NCBI GenBank assembly: GCA_902803305.1 | Contig: CADCPL010000122.1 | Span: 1-5,698 of the forward strand | Length of the DNA stretch: 5,698 nt | Direction: 5' to 3' | Source: an uncultured Lachnospiraceae bacterium | Lineage (GTDB): Bacteria > Bacillota > Clostridia > Lachnospirales > Lachnospiraceae | Shown: positions 1-5,698 of the stretch, one piece after another | How the letters are laid out: every line of letters starts with the position of its first letter | Position numbering within the stretch: the stretch's first letter is position 1 | The notes under the pieces: model-generated | Databases searched by the model: none | What the model was told of the DNA's origin: nothing | Seen by the model: the letters and a program-made list of their open reading frames with translations, nothing else | Position numbers and translations under genes: made by a program

Positions 1-1755
1 ATTGTCGACGTGATATCCTCATACGTCCGCCTGACCAGGAGAGGGAGTAACTATTTCGGATTATGTCCGTTCCACAACGAAAAGACGGGATCCTTCTCGG
101 TCACACCATCCAAGCAGATGTTTTACTGCTTTGGCTGTCACGAGGGCGGAAATGTCATAAGCTTTATACAGAAATATGAGAACGCCACATTTCCCGAGGC
201 TGTAAAGATGCTTGCAGACCGCGCCGGGATGGTACTTCCCGAATCGACGGATGCCGGAGCGCGCGAGCGCGAAAATCGCAGGGCGCAGCTCCTTGCGGTG
301 AACAAGGAAGCGGCCAAGTATTATTACGCTCAGCTTCGGAGCGAGGCGGGAACACGCGGTATGGAGTATCTGCGGGGGAGGGGACTTTCCGATGAGACGA
401 TGCAGAGATTCGGTCTCGGATTTGCAAGATCCACAAGAGATGAGACCTACAGATATCTGAAGAGCAAGGGATATGCGGATGATATACTAAGAGACAGCGG
501 ATTGTTCAGCTTTCGTGAAGACCGCGGTATGACGGATAAATTTTGGAACCGCGTGATCTTTCCGATCATGGATGTCGGACAACGTGTGATAGGGTTCGGC
601 GGAAGAGTAATGGGTGATGGTGAGCCCAAGTATCTGAATTCGCCGGAAACGCCGATATTTGATAAGAGCCGTAATCTGTACGGACTAAATATAGCCAAGA
701 GTTCGAAGGCAAAGAACATCATCATCTGTGAAGGATACATGGATGTGATCTCGCTTCATCAGGCGGGATTCGATCAGGCAGTCGCGTCGCTAGGGACGGC
801 ATTTACTTCGGGACATGCCAATCTGATCGCCAGATATGCGAAGGTTAATGTAAGACAGGGAGAGATAGCAAGGTACAAGGATATACTGCTTTGCTACGAT
901 TCGGACGGCGCAGGTGTTGATGCGGCAAAGAGGGCACTTTCGATACTTTCGGAGGCGGGACTTCGGGCCAAGGTCATCGATATGAGACCGCACAAGGATC
1001 CCGATGAGTTCATAAAAGCGCTCGGTGCCGAGAAGTTTCAGGAGCGCATAGACAATGCCGAAAACGGCTTCATGTATGAGATCAGGATGCTCGAAGAAGA
1101 GTATGACATGAGCGACCCGTCCGGAAAGAGCTCGTTCATAACCGATGTGGCAACAAGGCTTCTTCGGTTCGAGGATCAGGTCGAGCGAGACAATTACGTG
1201 GGGCTGATATCATACAAGTATGATGTTGCGGCCGCGGCCGTAAATGAGATCATTAAAAAACGGGCACTTGCGGGGACCGGGGTAACAATAAGACCCAAGC
1301 CCATATCCACAAGAAATGGCAGCAGCGATCTCGACGATGCCACAAAGCTGCCGCAGACAAGGCTGTTGTCATGGCTGTGCGAAGAGCCTGCGATATACAA
1401 AGCGGTGCAGAAGTATATATCGGCGGATGATTTTTCGGATCCGCTGTACCGGGATGTGGCGGCGATACTGTTCGATCAGCTGGGCAGCGGAAAGTGCGAT
1501 CCGGCCGATATCATAAGCAGGTTTCCGGAAGAGGAGCAGCAGCGGAGGATAGCAGAGGCTTTTCATCAGAGCATCGGAGATCTTGAATCTCTTGCCATGA
1601 AAGAGATGGCACTGCGGGATCTGATGATCAACATCAAACAGTTGTCACTTACAAGAAATGACCGAAGCGACAGTGATTTCGGATATATCATAAAAATACG
1701 CGGTGAGCTCGAGGAACTCAAAAGAGTTAAGATCGATCTTCAGAACATCGATTGA
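1..1755 (+). CDS. dnaG: DNA primase DnaG, 5'-truncated by window edge
   Basis: DnaG makes the short RNA primers for Okazaki fragments and works with the replicative helicase DnaB. The reading frame is open from base 1 (IVDV...), so the GTG at 10 is not the real start. By comparison with E. coli DnaG roughly 20 residues before the GTG are expected, only three of them visible. Numbering from base 10, a CHC2 zinc finger is seen at C19, H22, C40 and C43. The basic catalytic-core segment follows (GFGGR 195-199, PKYLNSPET 206-214). The TOPRIM domain has E241 in EGYMD, D297 and D299 in YDSDGAG, and D330 and D332 in HKDPDEF, which are the metal-binding acidic residues of the family. The C-terminal ~150 residues match the helical helicase-interaction domain in position and character. 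A stretch of about 12 residues just before YDSDGAG looks inserted. The gene ends 28 nt before rpoD, consistent with the conserved dnaG-rpoD operon. Identification is secure. Confidence 0.97.
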   Translation: MVDVISSYVRLTRRGSNYFGLCPFHNEKTGSFSVTPSKQMFYCFGCHEGGNVISFIQKYENATFPEAVKMLADRAGMVLPESTDAGARERENRRAQLLAVNKEAAKYYYAQLRSEAGTRGMEYLRGRGLSDETMQRFGLGFARSTRDETYRYLKSKGYADDILRDSGLFSFREDRGMTDKFWNRVIFPIMDVGQRVIGFGGRVMGDGEPKYLNSPETPIFDKSRNLYGLNIAKSSKAKNIIICEGYMDVISLHQAGFDQAVASLGTAFTSGHANLIARYAKVNVRQGEIARYKDILLCYDSDGAGVDAAKRALSILSEAGLRAKVIDMRPHKDPDEFIKALGAEKFQERIDNAENGFMYEIRMLEEEYDMSDPSGKSSFITDVATRLLRFEDQVERDNYVGLISYKYDVAAAAVNEIIKKRALAGTGVTIRPKPISTRNGSSDLDDATKLPQTRLLSWLCEEPAIYKAVQKYISADDFSDPLYRDVAAILFDQLGSGKCDPADIISRFPEEEQQRRIAEAFHQSIGDLESLAMKEMALRDLMINIKQLSLTRNDRSDSDFGYIIKIRGELEELKRVKIDLQNID

Positions 1756-1773
1756 TCCGGGGCATTCACAGAA

Positions 1774-1780
1774 AGAGGAG
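1774..1780 (+). promoter_or_regulatory. Shine-Dalgarno for rpoD
   Basis: AGAGGAG lies 3 nt before the ATG at 1784 and fixes that codon as the rpoD start. The same frame stays open upstream to a GTG at 1703 inside dnaG, but that codon has no comparable ribosome site and would add a 27-residue extension that does not look like sigma factor sequence. The spacing is on the short side. No convincing -35/-10 pair was seen in the 28-nt gap. Confidence 0.75.
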
Positions 1781-1783
1781 TTA

Positions 1784-2926
1784 ATGAAAAAGCAAGCAGA
1801 AAAGCCAACAGAAGAAGAAATGCAGAAGAAGTTTGAGGAGCGCCTTGCGCAGCTCAAAGGATTTGCGAAGAAAAAGAAGAACGTTCTCGAACCTTCGGAG
1901 ATCGCTGATTTCTTCAGTGAGTATGAGCTCACCGAGGATAATTTTGACAGGATCTATGAGTTCCTCGAACAGAACGGGATAGATCTTCTCCGTATAGTTG
2001 AAGAAGAGGAAGAAGATGTTCCCGATGATGAGATCGACCTGTCCGAGGAAGAAGAGGTTGATGTCGAAAACATCGATCTGTCCGTTCCCGACGGTGTATC
2101 GATCGAGGATCCCGTCCGTATGTATCTTAAGGAGATCGGTAAGGTTCCGCTCCTTACTGCCGAGGAAGAGATCGATCTGGCCAAGAGGATGGAAAAGGGT
2201 GATGAGGTTGCCAAGAAGCGTCTTGCGGAGGCAAACCTTCGTCTTGTCGTGTCGATCGCAAAGCGTTATGTCGGACGCGGAATGCTGTTCCTTGATCTGA
2301 TCCAGGAGGGCAATCTCGGACTTATCAAAGCCGTTGAGAAGTTCGATTATACAAAGGGATACAAATTCAGTACATATGCAACATGGTGGATACGTCAGGC
2401 TATTACAAGAGCCATCGCCGATCAGGCAAGGACGATCAGGATACCCGTGCATATGGTTGAGACGATTAACAAGCTCATAAGAGTCAGCCGTCAGCTGCTC
2501 CAGGAACTCGGGCGAGAACCAACCCCCGAGGAGATAGCTGCGGAGATGAACCTTCCCGTTGAGCGTGTACGCGAGATACTGAAGATATCACAGGAGCCCG
2601 TATCTCTGGAGACGCCGATAGGTGAGGAAGAAGACAGTCATCTGGGTGATTTTATACAGGATGATAACGTGCCCGTACCTGCTGAAGCGGCTGCGTTTAC
2701 GCTTCTTAAAGAGCAGCTCGTTGAGGTTCTTGAGACGCTTACCGACAGGGAGCAGAAGGTCCTGCGCCTGAGGTTCGGCCTCGATGACGGAAGAGCACGT
2801 ACGCTTGAGGAAGTCGGAAAGGAATTTAACGTAACCCGTGAGCGTATCAGACAGATCGAAGCAAAGGCACTCAGAAAGCTCCGTCATCCGTCGCGCTCCA
2901 AGAAGCTCAGGGATTACCTGGATTAA
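1784..2926 (+). CDS. rpoD: Primary sigma factor RpoD/SigA
   Basis: This is the housekeeping sigma-70 subunit that directs RNA polymerase to -35/-10 promoters. It has 380 residues, close to the size of Firmicute SigA proteins, and lacks the long non-conserved insert of E. coli RpoD. The N-terminal region 1.1 (about 1-100) ends in a strongly acidic stretch, with 17 of residues 73-98 being D or E. Region 1.2 begins at DPVRMYLKEIG (109-119). Region 2 includes the RLVVSIAKRY and LIQEGNLGLIKAVEKFD signatures. The aromatic strand-melting segment FSTYATWWIRQAI (195-207) is intact, with W201 and W202 present. Region 3 spans PVHMVETINKL to the finger-like GDFIQD. Region 4.2 carries the helix-turn-helix for -35 recognition, VTRERIRQIEAKALRKLR (350-367). 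It lies 28 nt after dnaG and 3 nt before trmK, so it is probably part of one transcript. The start at 1784 is chosen for its Shine-Dalgarno. No key residue is missing. Confidence 0.98.
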   Translation: MKKQAEKPTEEEMQKKFEERLAQLKGFAKKKKNVLEPSEIADFFSEYELTEDNFDRIYEFLEQNGIDLLRIVEEEEEDVPDDEIDLSEEEEVDVENIDLSVPDGVSIEDPVRMYLKEIGKVPLLTAEEEIDLAKRMEKGDEVAKKRLAEANLRLVVSIAKRYVGRGMLFLDLIQEGNLGLIKAVEKFDYTKGYKFSTYATWWIRQAITRAIADQARTIRIPVHMVETINKLIRVSRQLLQELGREPTPEEIAAEMNLPVERVREILKISQEPVSLETPIGEEEDSHLGDFIQDDNVPVPAEAAAFTLLKEQLVEVLETLTDREQKVLRLRFGLDDGRARTLEEVGKEFNVTRERIRQIEAKALRKLRHPSRSKKLRDYLD

Positions 2927-2929
2927 TAT

Positions 2930-3664
2930 ATGGCGATATTATCAGACAGATTAAAAGCCGTTGCCGGGATGATAACGCCGGGACTTCCGGTTGCCGATAT
3001 AGGATGTGATCATGCGTATCTTCCGATACATCTGGCCAAAGAGGATATCAGTCCGCGTATCATCGCATGCGATATAAATGCGGGACCGATACTGCGTGCC
3101 AGCGAAAACATCGATGATGTCGATATGGGCGACCGCATAGAGGTCAGGCAGGGAGACGGTCTGTCGGTGATAGAGCCCGGAGAGGTGGCGTCCGTTGTTA
3201 TAGCAGGAATGGGCGGAAGACTCATGATGAAGATACTGACCGAAGGAAGAGAAGTACTCCGGCAGGTCCGTGAGATCATCCTGGAACCGCAATCCGAGGT
3301 CGGCGCACTTCGCCATTTTCTTCAGGATGAAGGCTACAGGATAATAAGCGAAAACATGGTCAGCGAGGATGACAAGTACTATCCTGTCATCAAAGCGATT
3401 CCCGGTCAGATGGACTGGGACAGGGAGATATATTTCAGATACGGCAAGATCCTTTTGCGGGAAGAAAATCCCGTGCTTCATGAATTCCTGCTGCGGGAAA
3501 AACAGTACCTTGGCGATCTTCTGATCGAACTGTCGGAAAATGAGGAGATAGCTCATGTTTTTGTCAGGATGGAAGAGGTCAAGACGGATCTGTCGCTGAA
3601 TACGGATGCGCTCACGCTTGTGTCAGAACCGGGTCTGTTTGAGACACAAAGAGAGATAAACTGA
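2930..3664 (+). CDS. trmK: tRNA (adenine(22)-N1)-methyltransferase TrmK
   Basis: TrmK transfers a methyl group from S-adenosylmethionine to N1 of adenine 22 in the D-loop region of certain tRNAs. The 244 residues match the family length (about 240). The N-terminal class I Rossmann methyltransferase fold shows motif I as VADIGCDHAYLP (21-32), an acidic residue after the second strand in ACDIN (D48), the RQGDGL segment (73-78), and the family-typical IAGMGGRLM (91-99), followed by LEPQSE (119-124). The C-terminal part (about 165-240) is rich in E, K and L and predicted helical, fitting the coiled-coil-like tRNA-binding extension of TrmK. The ATG is 3 nt after the rpoD stop and has no good Shine-Dalgarno (only TGGA at 2919-2922), so translation is probably coupled to rpoD. 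In Bacillus, trmK also lies shortly downstream of sigA, which supports the call. The Nif3-like gene that follows trmK there is absent here. Confidence 0.93.
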   Translation: MAILSDRLKAVAGMITPGLPVADIGCDHAYLPIHLAKEDISPRIIACDINAGPILRASENIDDVDMGDRIEVRQGDGLSVIEPGEVASVVIAGMGGRLMMKILTEGREVLRQVREIILEPQSEVGALRHFLQDEGYRIISENMVSEDDKYYPVIKAIPGQMDWDREIYFRYGKILLREENPVLHEFLLREKQYLGDLLIELSENEEIAHVFVRMEEVKTDLSLNTDALTLVSEPGLFETQREIN

Positions 3665-3687
3665 TGGGGATACAAATAATTCTTATG

Positions 3688-3696
3688 AAAGGCGGG
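3688..3696 (+). promoter_or_regulatory. Shine-Dalgarno for the nucleoside kinase
   Basis: AAAGGCGGG sits 7 nt before the ATG at 3704 and selects that start over two nearby out-of-frame ATGs (3685 and 3699). The 39-nt gap between trmK and this gene shows no terminator-like hairpin and no clear promoter. Confidence 0.65.
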
Positions 3697-3703
3697 TTAT
3701 GCT

Positions 3704-5362
3704 ATGAGAACTGTTACGGTTACGATCCACAACAATGAATACGAGTACGAGGCAGGTACTACCTATGAGCAGATCGTAAAGGATTTTCAAAAAGATTACG
3801 ATGCAAAGATAGTGCTTGTGTCGGTAGACGGCAGGCTTCGTGAGCTTCACAAGATATTGTCGAACGACTGCACGATCGAATTCATAACACTGGCCGAGAA
3901 GATCGGAATGGAGACATACAGGAGAAGTGCAACTTTTCTTCTTGTAAAGGCCGTTCATGATGTGATCGGATCCGACAGTAAAAATCATATAGTCGCACAG
4001 TACACGGTGGGACGCGGCCTGCTGTGCAAACTCATAGATGTTGACATTACGGAGCAGTTCATGAGGAGCGTGCATGCCAGAATGGATGAACTCATCTCAC
4101 AGAACATTCCGATATGGAAGACCTCGTATTCCGTGGATGAAGCACGTAAGATCTTTGCCGAAGCCGGAATGGAAGACAAGGTAAAACTGTTCAAGTTCAG
4201 ACGTGCATCCAAGGTCAATGTTTATTCGATCGGTGATTACAAGGATTACTACTACGGATATATGGTTCCTTCAACGGGATACATCACACACTATGAACTG
4301 TATTCATACGATGAAGGGATAATACTTCAGCTTCCTTCAAGGCATTCGCCGAACGTTGTTCCGGATAAGACAGAGTCACCGAAGCTTCAGAAGACACTTC
4401 AGGATACGAGCAACTGGGGTGAGAGCATCGGTATCGAGGATGTCGGAGATCTGAACGAGATGATATGTAATGAAGGCGTTCAGGATGTCGTTCTCCTGCA
4501 GGAAGCATATATGGAGAGCAAGATAGCGGAGATCGCCAAGGATATAGTCTCAAAGGGCGGCAGAAAGTTCATCATGATAGCCGGTCCGTCGTCTTCGGGA
4601 AAGACTTCTTTCTCATACAGACTGTCGATACAGCTGCGTGCGCTCGGACTGCGGCCGCATCCGATAGCGCTTGACAATTATTTCAAGAACAGGGAAGATA
4701 CGCCGAAGGATGAGAACGGCGATTATGATTTTGAATGCCTGGAGGCTATCGATGTTGAGCAGTTCAATAAGGATATGCTCCGGCTCCTGTCGGGAGAAAC
4801 GGTAGAACTTCCTTCGTTCAACTTCAAGACCGGACAGCGCGAATACAAAGGTGATTATAAGCGACTGGCAGAGAATGATATTCTTGTCATCGAGGGTATA
4901 CACGGGCTGAATGAAAAGATGTCATATGCCCTTCCCGCGGACAGTAAATATAAGGTCTACATTTCTGCACTCACGGCGCTCAATGTTGATGAGCATAACA
5001 GGATCGCGACTACCGACGTCAGACTCCTTAGAAGGATGGTCAGGGATAACAGGACACGCGGAACAAGCGCTTCGGGAACGCTTAACATGTGGCATAGCGT
5101 AAGACGTGGCGAGGAAAAGTATATTTTCCCATTCCAGGAGAGCGCGGATGCGGTATTCAATTCGGCCCTCATTTACGAACTGTCGGTGCTTAAGCTATAC
5201 GCAGAGCCGCTGCTGTTCGGGATCAGCAAGGAAGATCCGCAGTACTACGAGGCAAAGCGCCTTCTCAAGTTCCTTGATTACTTCCTCGGAATGACGAGTG
5301 AAGGACTTCCGAACAACTCACTCATACGTGAGTTCGTCGGCGGATCGATCTTTAACGTATGA
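3704..5362 (+). CDS. Nucleoside kinase with N-terminal TGS/ThrRS-like region (uridine kinase-related)
   Basis: This is a P-loop kinase of the uridine kinase/phosphoribulokinase superfamily, probably cytoplasmic and phosphorylating a nucleoside; the exact substrate cannot be read from sequence. The 552 residues fall into three parts. Residues 1-65 resemble a TGS (ubiquitin-like) domain. Residues about 70-210 resemble the second additional (editing) domain of threonyl-tRNA synthetase, with YRRSATFLLVKAV (72-84) and DYYYGYMVPSTGY (181-193). The kinase domain (about 285-552) has Walker A GPSSSGKT (294-301, K300), LDNYF (323-327) in the place of the acidic substrate-site motif, the strand ILVIEGIHG (393-401), and an arginine-rich lid region around R447-R468 with WHSVRRGEEKYIFPFQ (463-478). 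Long Clostridia and Thermotoga 'uridine kinase-related' proteins share this layout. Ordinary Udk (about 210 residues) lacks the N-terminal half. The ThrRS editing ligands appear substituted, so deacylation is unlikely. It ends 28 nt before rnpB. Family call is strong; substrate is uncertain. Confidence 0.88.
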   Translation: MRTVTVTIHNNEYEYEAGTTYEQIVKDFQKDYDAKIVLVSVDGRLRELHKILSNDCTIEFITLAEKIGMETYRRSATFLLVKAVHDVIGSDSKNHIVAQYTVGRGLLCKLIDVDITEQFMRSVHARMDELISQNIPIWKTSYSVDEARKIFAEAGMEDKVKLFKFRRASKVNVYSIGDYKDYYYGYMVPSTGYITHYELYSYDEGIILQLPSRHSPNVVPDKTESPKLQKTLQDTSNWGESIGIEDVGDLNEMICNEGVQDVVLLQEAYMESKIAEIAKDIVSKGGRKFIMIAGPSSSGKTSFSYRLSIQLRALGLRPHPIALDNYFKNREDTPKDENGDYDFECLEAIDVEQFNKDMLRLLSGETVELPSFNFKTGQREYKGDYKRLAENDILVIEGIHGLNEKMSYALPADSKYKVYISALTALNVDEHNRIATTDVRLLRRMVRDNRTRGTSASGTLNMWHSVRRGEEKYIFPFQESADAVFNSALIYELSVLKLYAEPLLFGISKEDPQYYEAKRLLKFLDYFLGMTSEGLPNNSLIREFVGGSIFNV

Positions 5363-5365
5363 TGC

Positions 5366-5386
5366 CATGATCTCTTCGAGATCGTG
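5366..5386 (+). other. Hairpin between kinase gene and rnpB
   Basis: CATGATCTC (5366-5374) pairs with GAGATCGTG (5378-5386) as a 9-bp stem including one G-U pair, closed by a UUC triloop. It fills most of the 28-nt gap. No T-tract follows (the next bases are ACACGG), so it is not a standard intrinsic terminator. It could mark a processing site that frees the RNase P RNA from the upstream transcript, or act as a 3' stabilising stem for the kinase message. The pairing is directly visible; the role is inferred. Confidence 0.5.
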
Positions 5387-5511
5387 ACACGGAGCAGACC
5401 AGACAATCGCTTGAAATACAGAGGAAAGTCCGGGCTTCGCAGGGCAGGATGCCGGATAACGTCCGGTGGAGGCAACTCTAAGGAAAGTGCAACAGAAAAT
5501 ATACCGCCACA

Positions 5512-5555
5512 TGAAGATAGGAGGGGCCCGCTTTAGTGGGAGGAACCTGTCTTCA
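5512..5555 (+). other. P12 stem of RNase P RNA
   Basis: TGAAGATAGG (5512-5521) pairs over 10 bp with CCTGTCTTCA (5546-5555), with one G-U pair. Past a purine-rich internal loop (AGGGG against AGGAA), CCCGC (5527-5531) pairs with GTGGG (5536-5540) around a UUUA loop. Its position after the ACCGCC block matches P12 of class A RNase P RNA, where E. coli has a shorter stem of similar apical sequence. Confidence 0.75.
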
Positions 5556-5556
5556 C

Positions 5557-5598
5557 CGCGAGACTCTATTCTGCGCAGCAGAATTCAGTTGTCGAGCG
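5557..5598 (+). other. Extra hairpin between P12 and the P11 3' strand of RNase P RNA
   Basis: The strongest element is a 7-bp perfect stem, ATTCTGC (5568-5574) with GCAGAAT (5578-5584), around a GCA triloop. Below it an internal loop is followed by GAC/GTC (5562-5564 with 5591-5593), a symmetric GA/GA step (5560-5561 with 5594-5595) that could form tandem sheared G-A pairs, and CGC/GCG (5557-5559 with 5596-5598). E. coli M1 RNA has no counterpart at this place. The fold is read by eye. Confidence 0.6.
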
Positions 5599-5698
5599 TC
5601 CTTGTGGTAAGGGTGAAATGGCAGTGTAAGAGACTACCGCCCGGGTGGTAACACGCGGGGCAGTGTAAACCCCATCCGAAGCAAGACCAAGAAGAAGC

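Larger units (their letters stand above)
5391..5698 (+). ncRNA. rnpB: RNase P RNA, bacterial class A, 3'-truncated by window edge
   Basis: This is the catalytic RNA of RNase P, which cleaves the 5' leader from pre-tRNAs. The start aligns with E. coli M1 RNA (GGAGCAGACCAGACA against GAAGCTGACCAGACA) but may be a few nt off because its pairing partner is off the right edge. Universal blocks are present: GAGGAAAGTCCGGGCT (5421-5436, P4 5' strand), AGTGCAACAGA (5486-5496), GGTAAGGGTGAAA (5606-5618) and CCGAAGCAAGACCAA (5676-5690). Helices visible by pairing are P8 (5452-5456 with 5462-5466), P9 with a GCAA loop (5467-5480), P13 (5620-5625 with 5633-5638, one mismatch) and P14 with a GUAA loop (about 5641-5658). 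P13 and P14 mark class A rather than the Bacillus class B. P3 is reduced to about 3 bp, and the P12 region is enlarged. P15 onward and the P4 3' strand are missing. Confidence 0.96.

Noticed and set aside
1642..1670. TTGTCA in the dnaG 3' region as a possible -35 of an rpoD promoter
   Set aside because: No -10-like hexamer lies at a suitable distance (AAGCGA at 17 nt).
1703..1783. Upstream GTG start that would extend RpoD by 27 residues
   Set aside because: The extension overlaps the dnaG 3' end, has no good ribosome site, and is not sigma-like; the ATG at 1784 follows AGAGGAG.
1781..2452. Long open frame of 223 codons on the minus strand opposite rpoD
   Set aside because: It mirrors the codon pattern of the clearly real rpoD, has a low-complexity, F- and L-rich translation with no recognisable domain, and no independent ribosome site was seen.
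2951..3556. Open frame of 201 codons on the minus strand opposite trmK
   Set aside because: It lies wholly within trmK, which has clear family motifs; the antisense translation resembles no known protein.
5315..5334. Inverted repeat AACTCA/TGAGTT near the 3' end of the kinase gene
   Set aside because: It is a 6-bp stem with an 8-nt loop within coding sequence, has no T-tract and could easily arise by chance.
5333..5363. Possible rnpB promoter with TATGAT as -10
   Set aside because: The -10 match is fair, but no acceptable -35 is found at 16-18 nt spacing, there is no extended -10 TG, and the implied start would fall inside the intergenic hairpin.
5466..5651. Small plus-strand open frame inside rnpB
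   Set aside because: The bases are accounted for by conserved RNase P RNA blocks and helices; the frame is fortuitous.

Overview
The window looks like a conserved housekeeping locus from a Clostridia-type Firmicute, most likely Lachnospiraceae. This rests on protein character, the dnaG-rpoD-trmK order, a long nucleoside kinase with a ThrRS-like N-terminus, and a class A (not Bacillus-type class B) RNase P RNA. Base composition is near 50% GC and even throughout. There are no signs of mobile elements, CRISPR, or horizontal insertion. Genus-level assignment is not possible from sequence alone.

Layout, all on the + strand: the 3' part of dnaG (1-1755, start codon lost off the left edge); a 28-nt gap holding a Shine-Dalgarno sequence; rpoD for the primary sigma factor (1784-2926); after only 3 nt, trmK for the tRNA adenine-22 N1 methyltransferase (2930-3664); a 39-nt gap with a clear Shine-Dalgarno; a 552-residue P-loop nucleoside kinase with an N-terminal TGS/ThrRS-editing-like region (3704-5362); a 28-nt gap containing most of a 9-bp hairpin; and the 5' three quarters or so of the RNase P RNA gene rnpB (about 5391 to the right edge). 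No gene-free stretch exceeds 40 nt apart from the RNA gene itself.

Together the genes serve core information processing: replication priming (DnaG), promoter recognition (RpoD), tRNA modification (TrmK), tRNA 5' maturation (RNase P RNA) and probably nucleotide salvage (the kinase). The dnaG-rpoD pair is the remnant of the classic macromolecular-synthesis operon. Tight spacing and lack of visible terminators suggest co-transcription, possibly extending into rnpB.

Nothing here amounts to a wholly new system. The best leads are (i) an enlarged, branched P12 region in the RNase P RNA, (ii) a ThrRS-like editing fold fused to a kinase in which all four editing-site ligand positions appear replaced, and (iii) a short insertion inside the DnaG TOPRIM domain.
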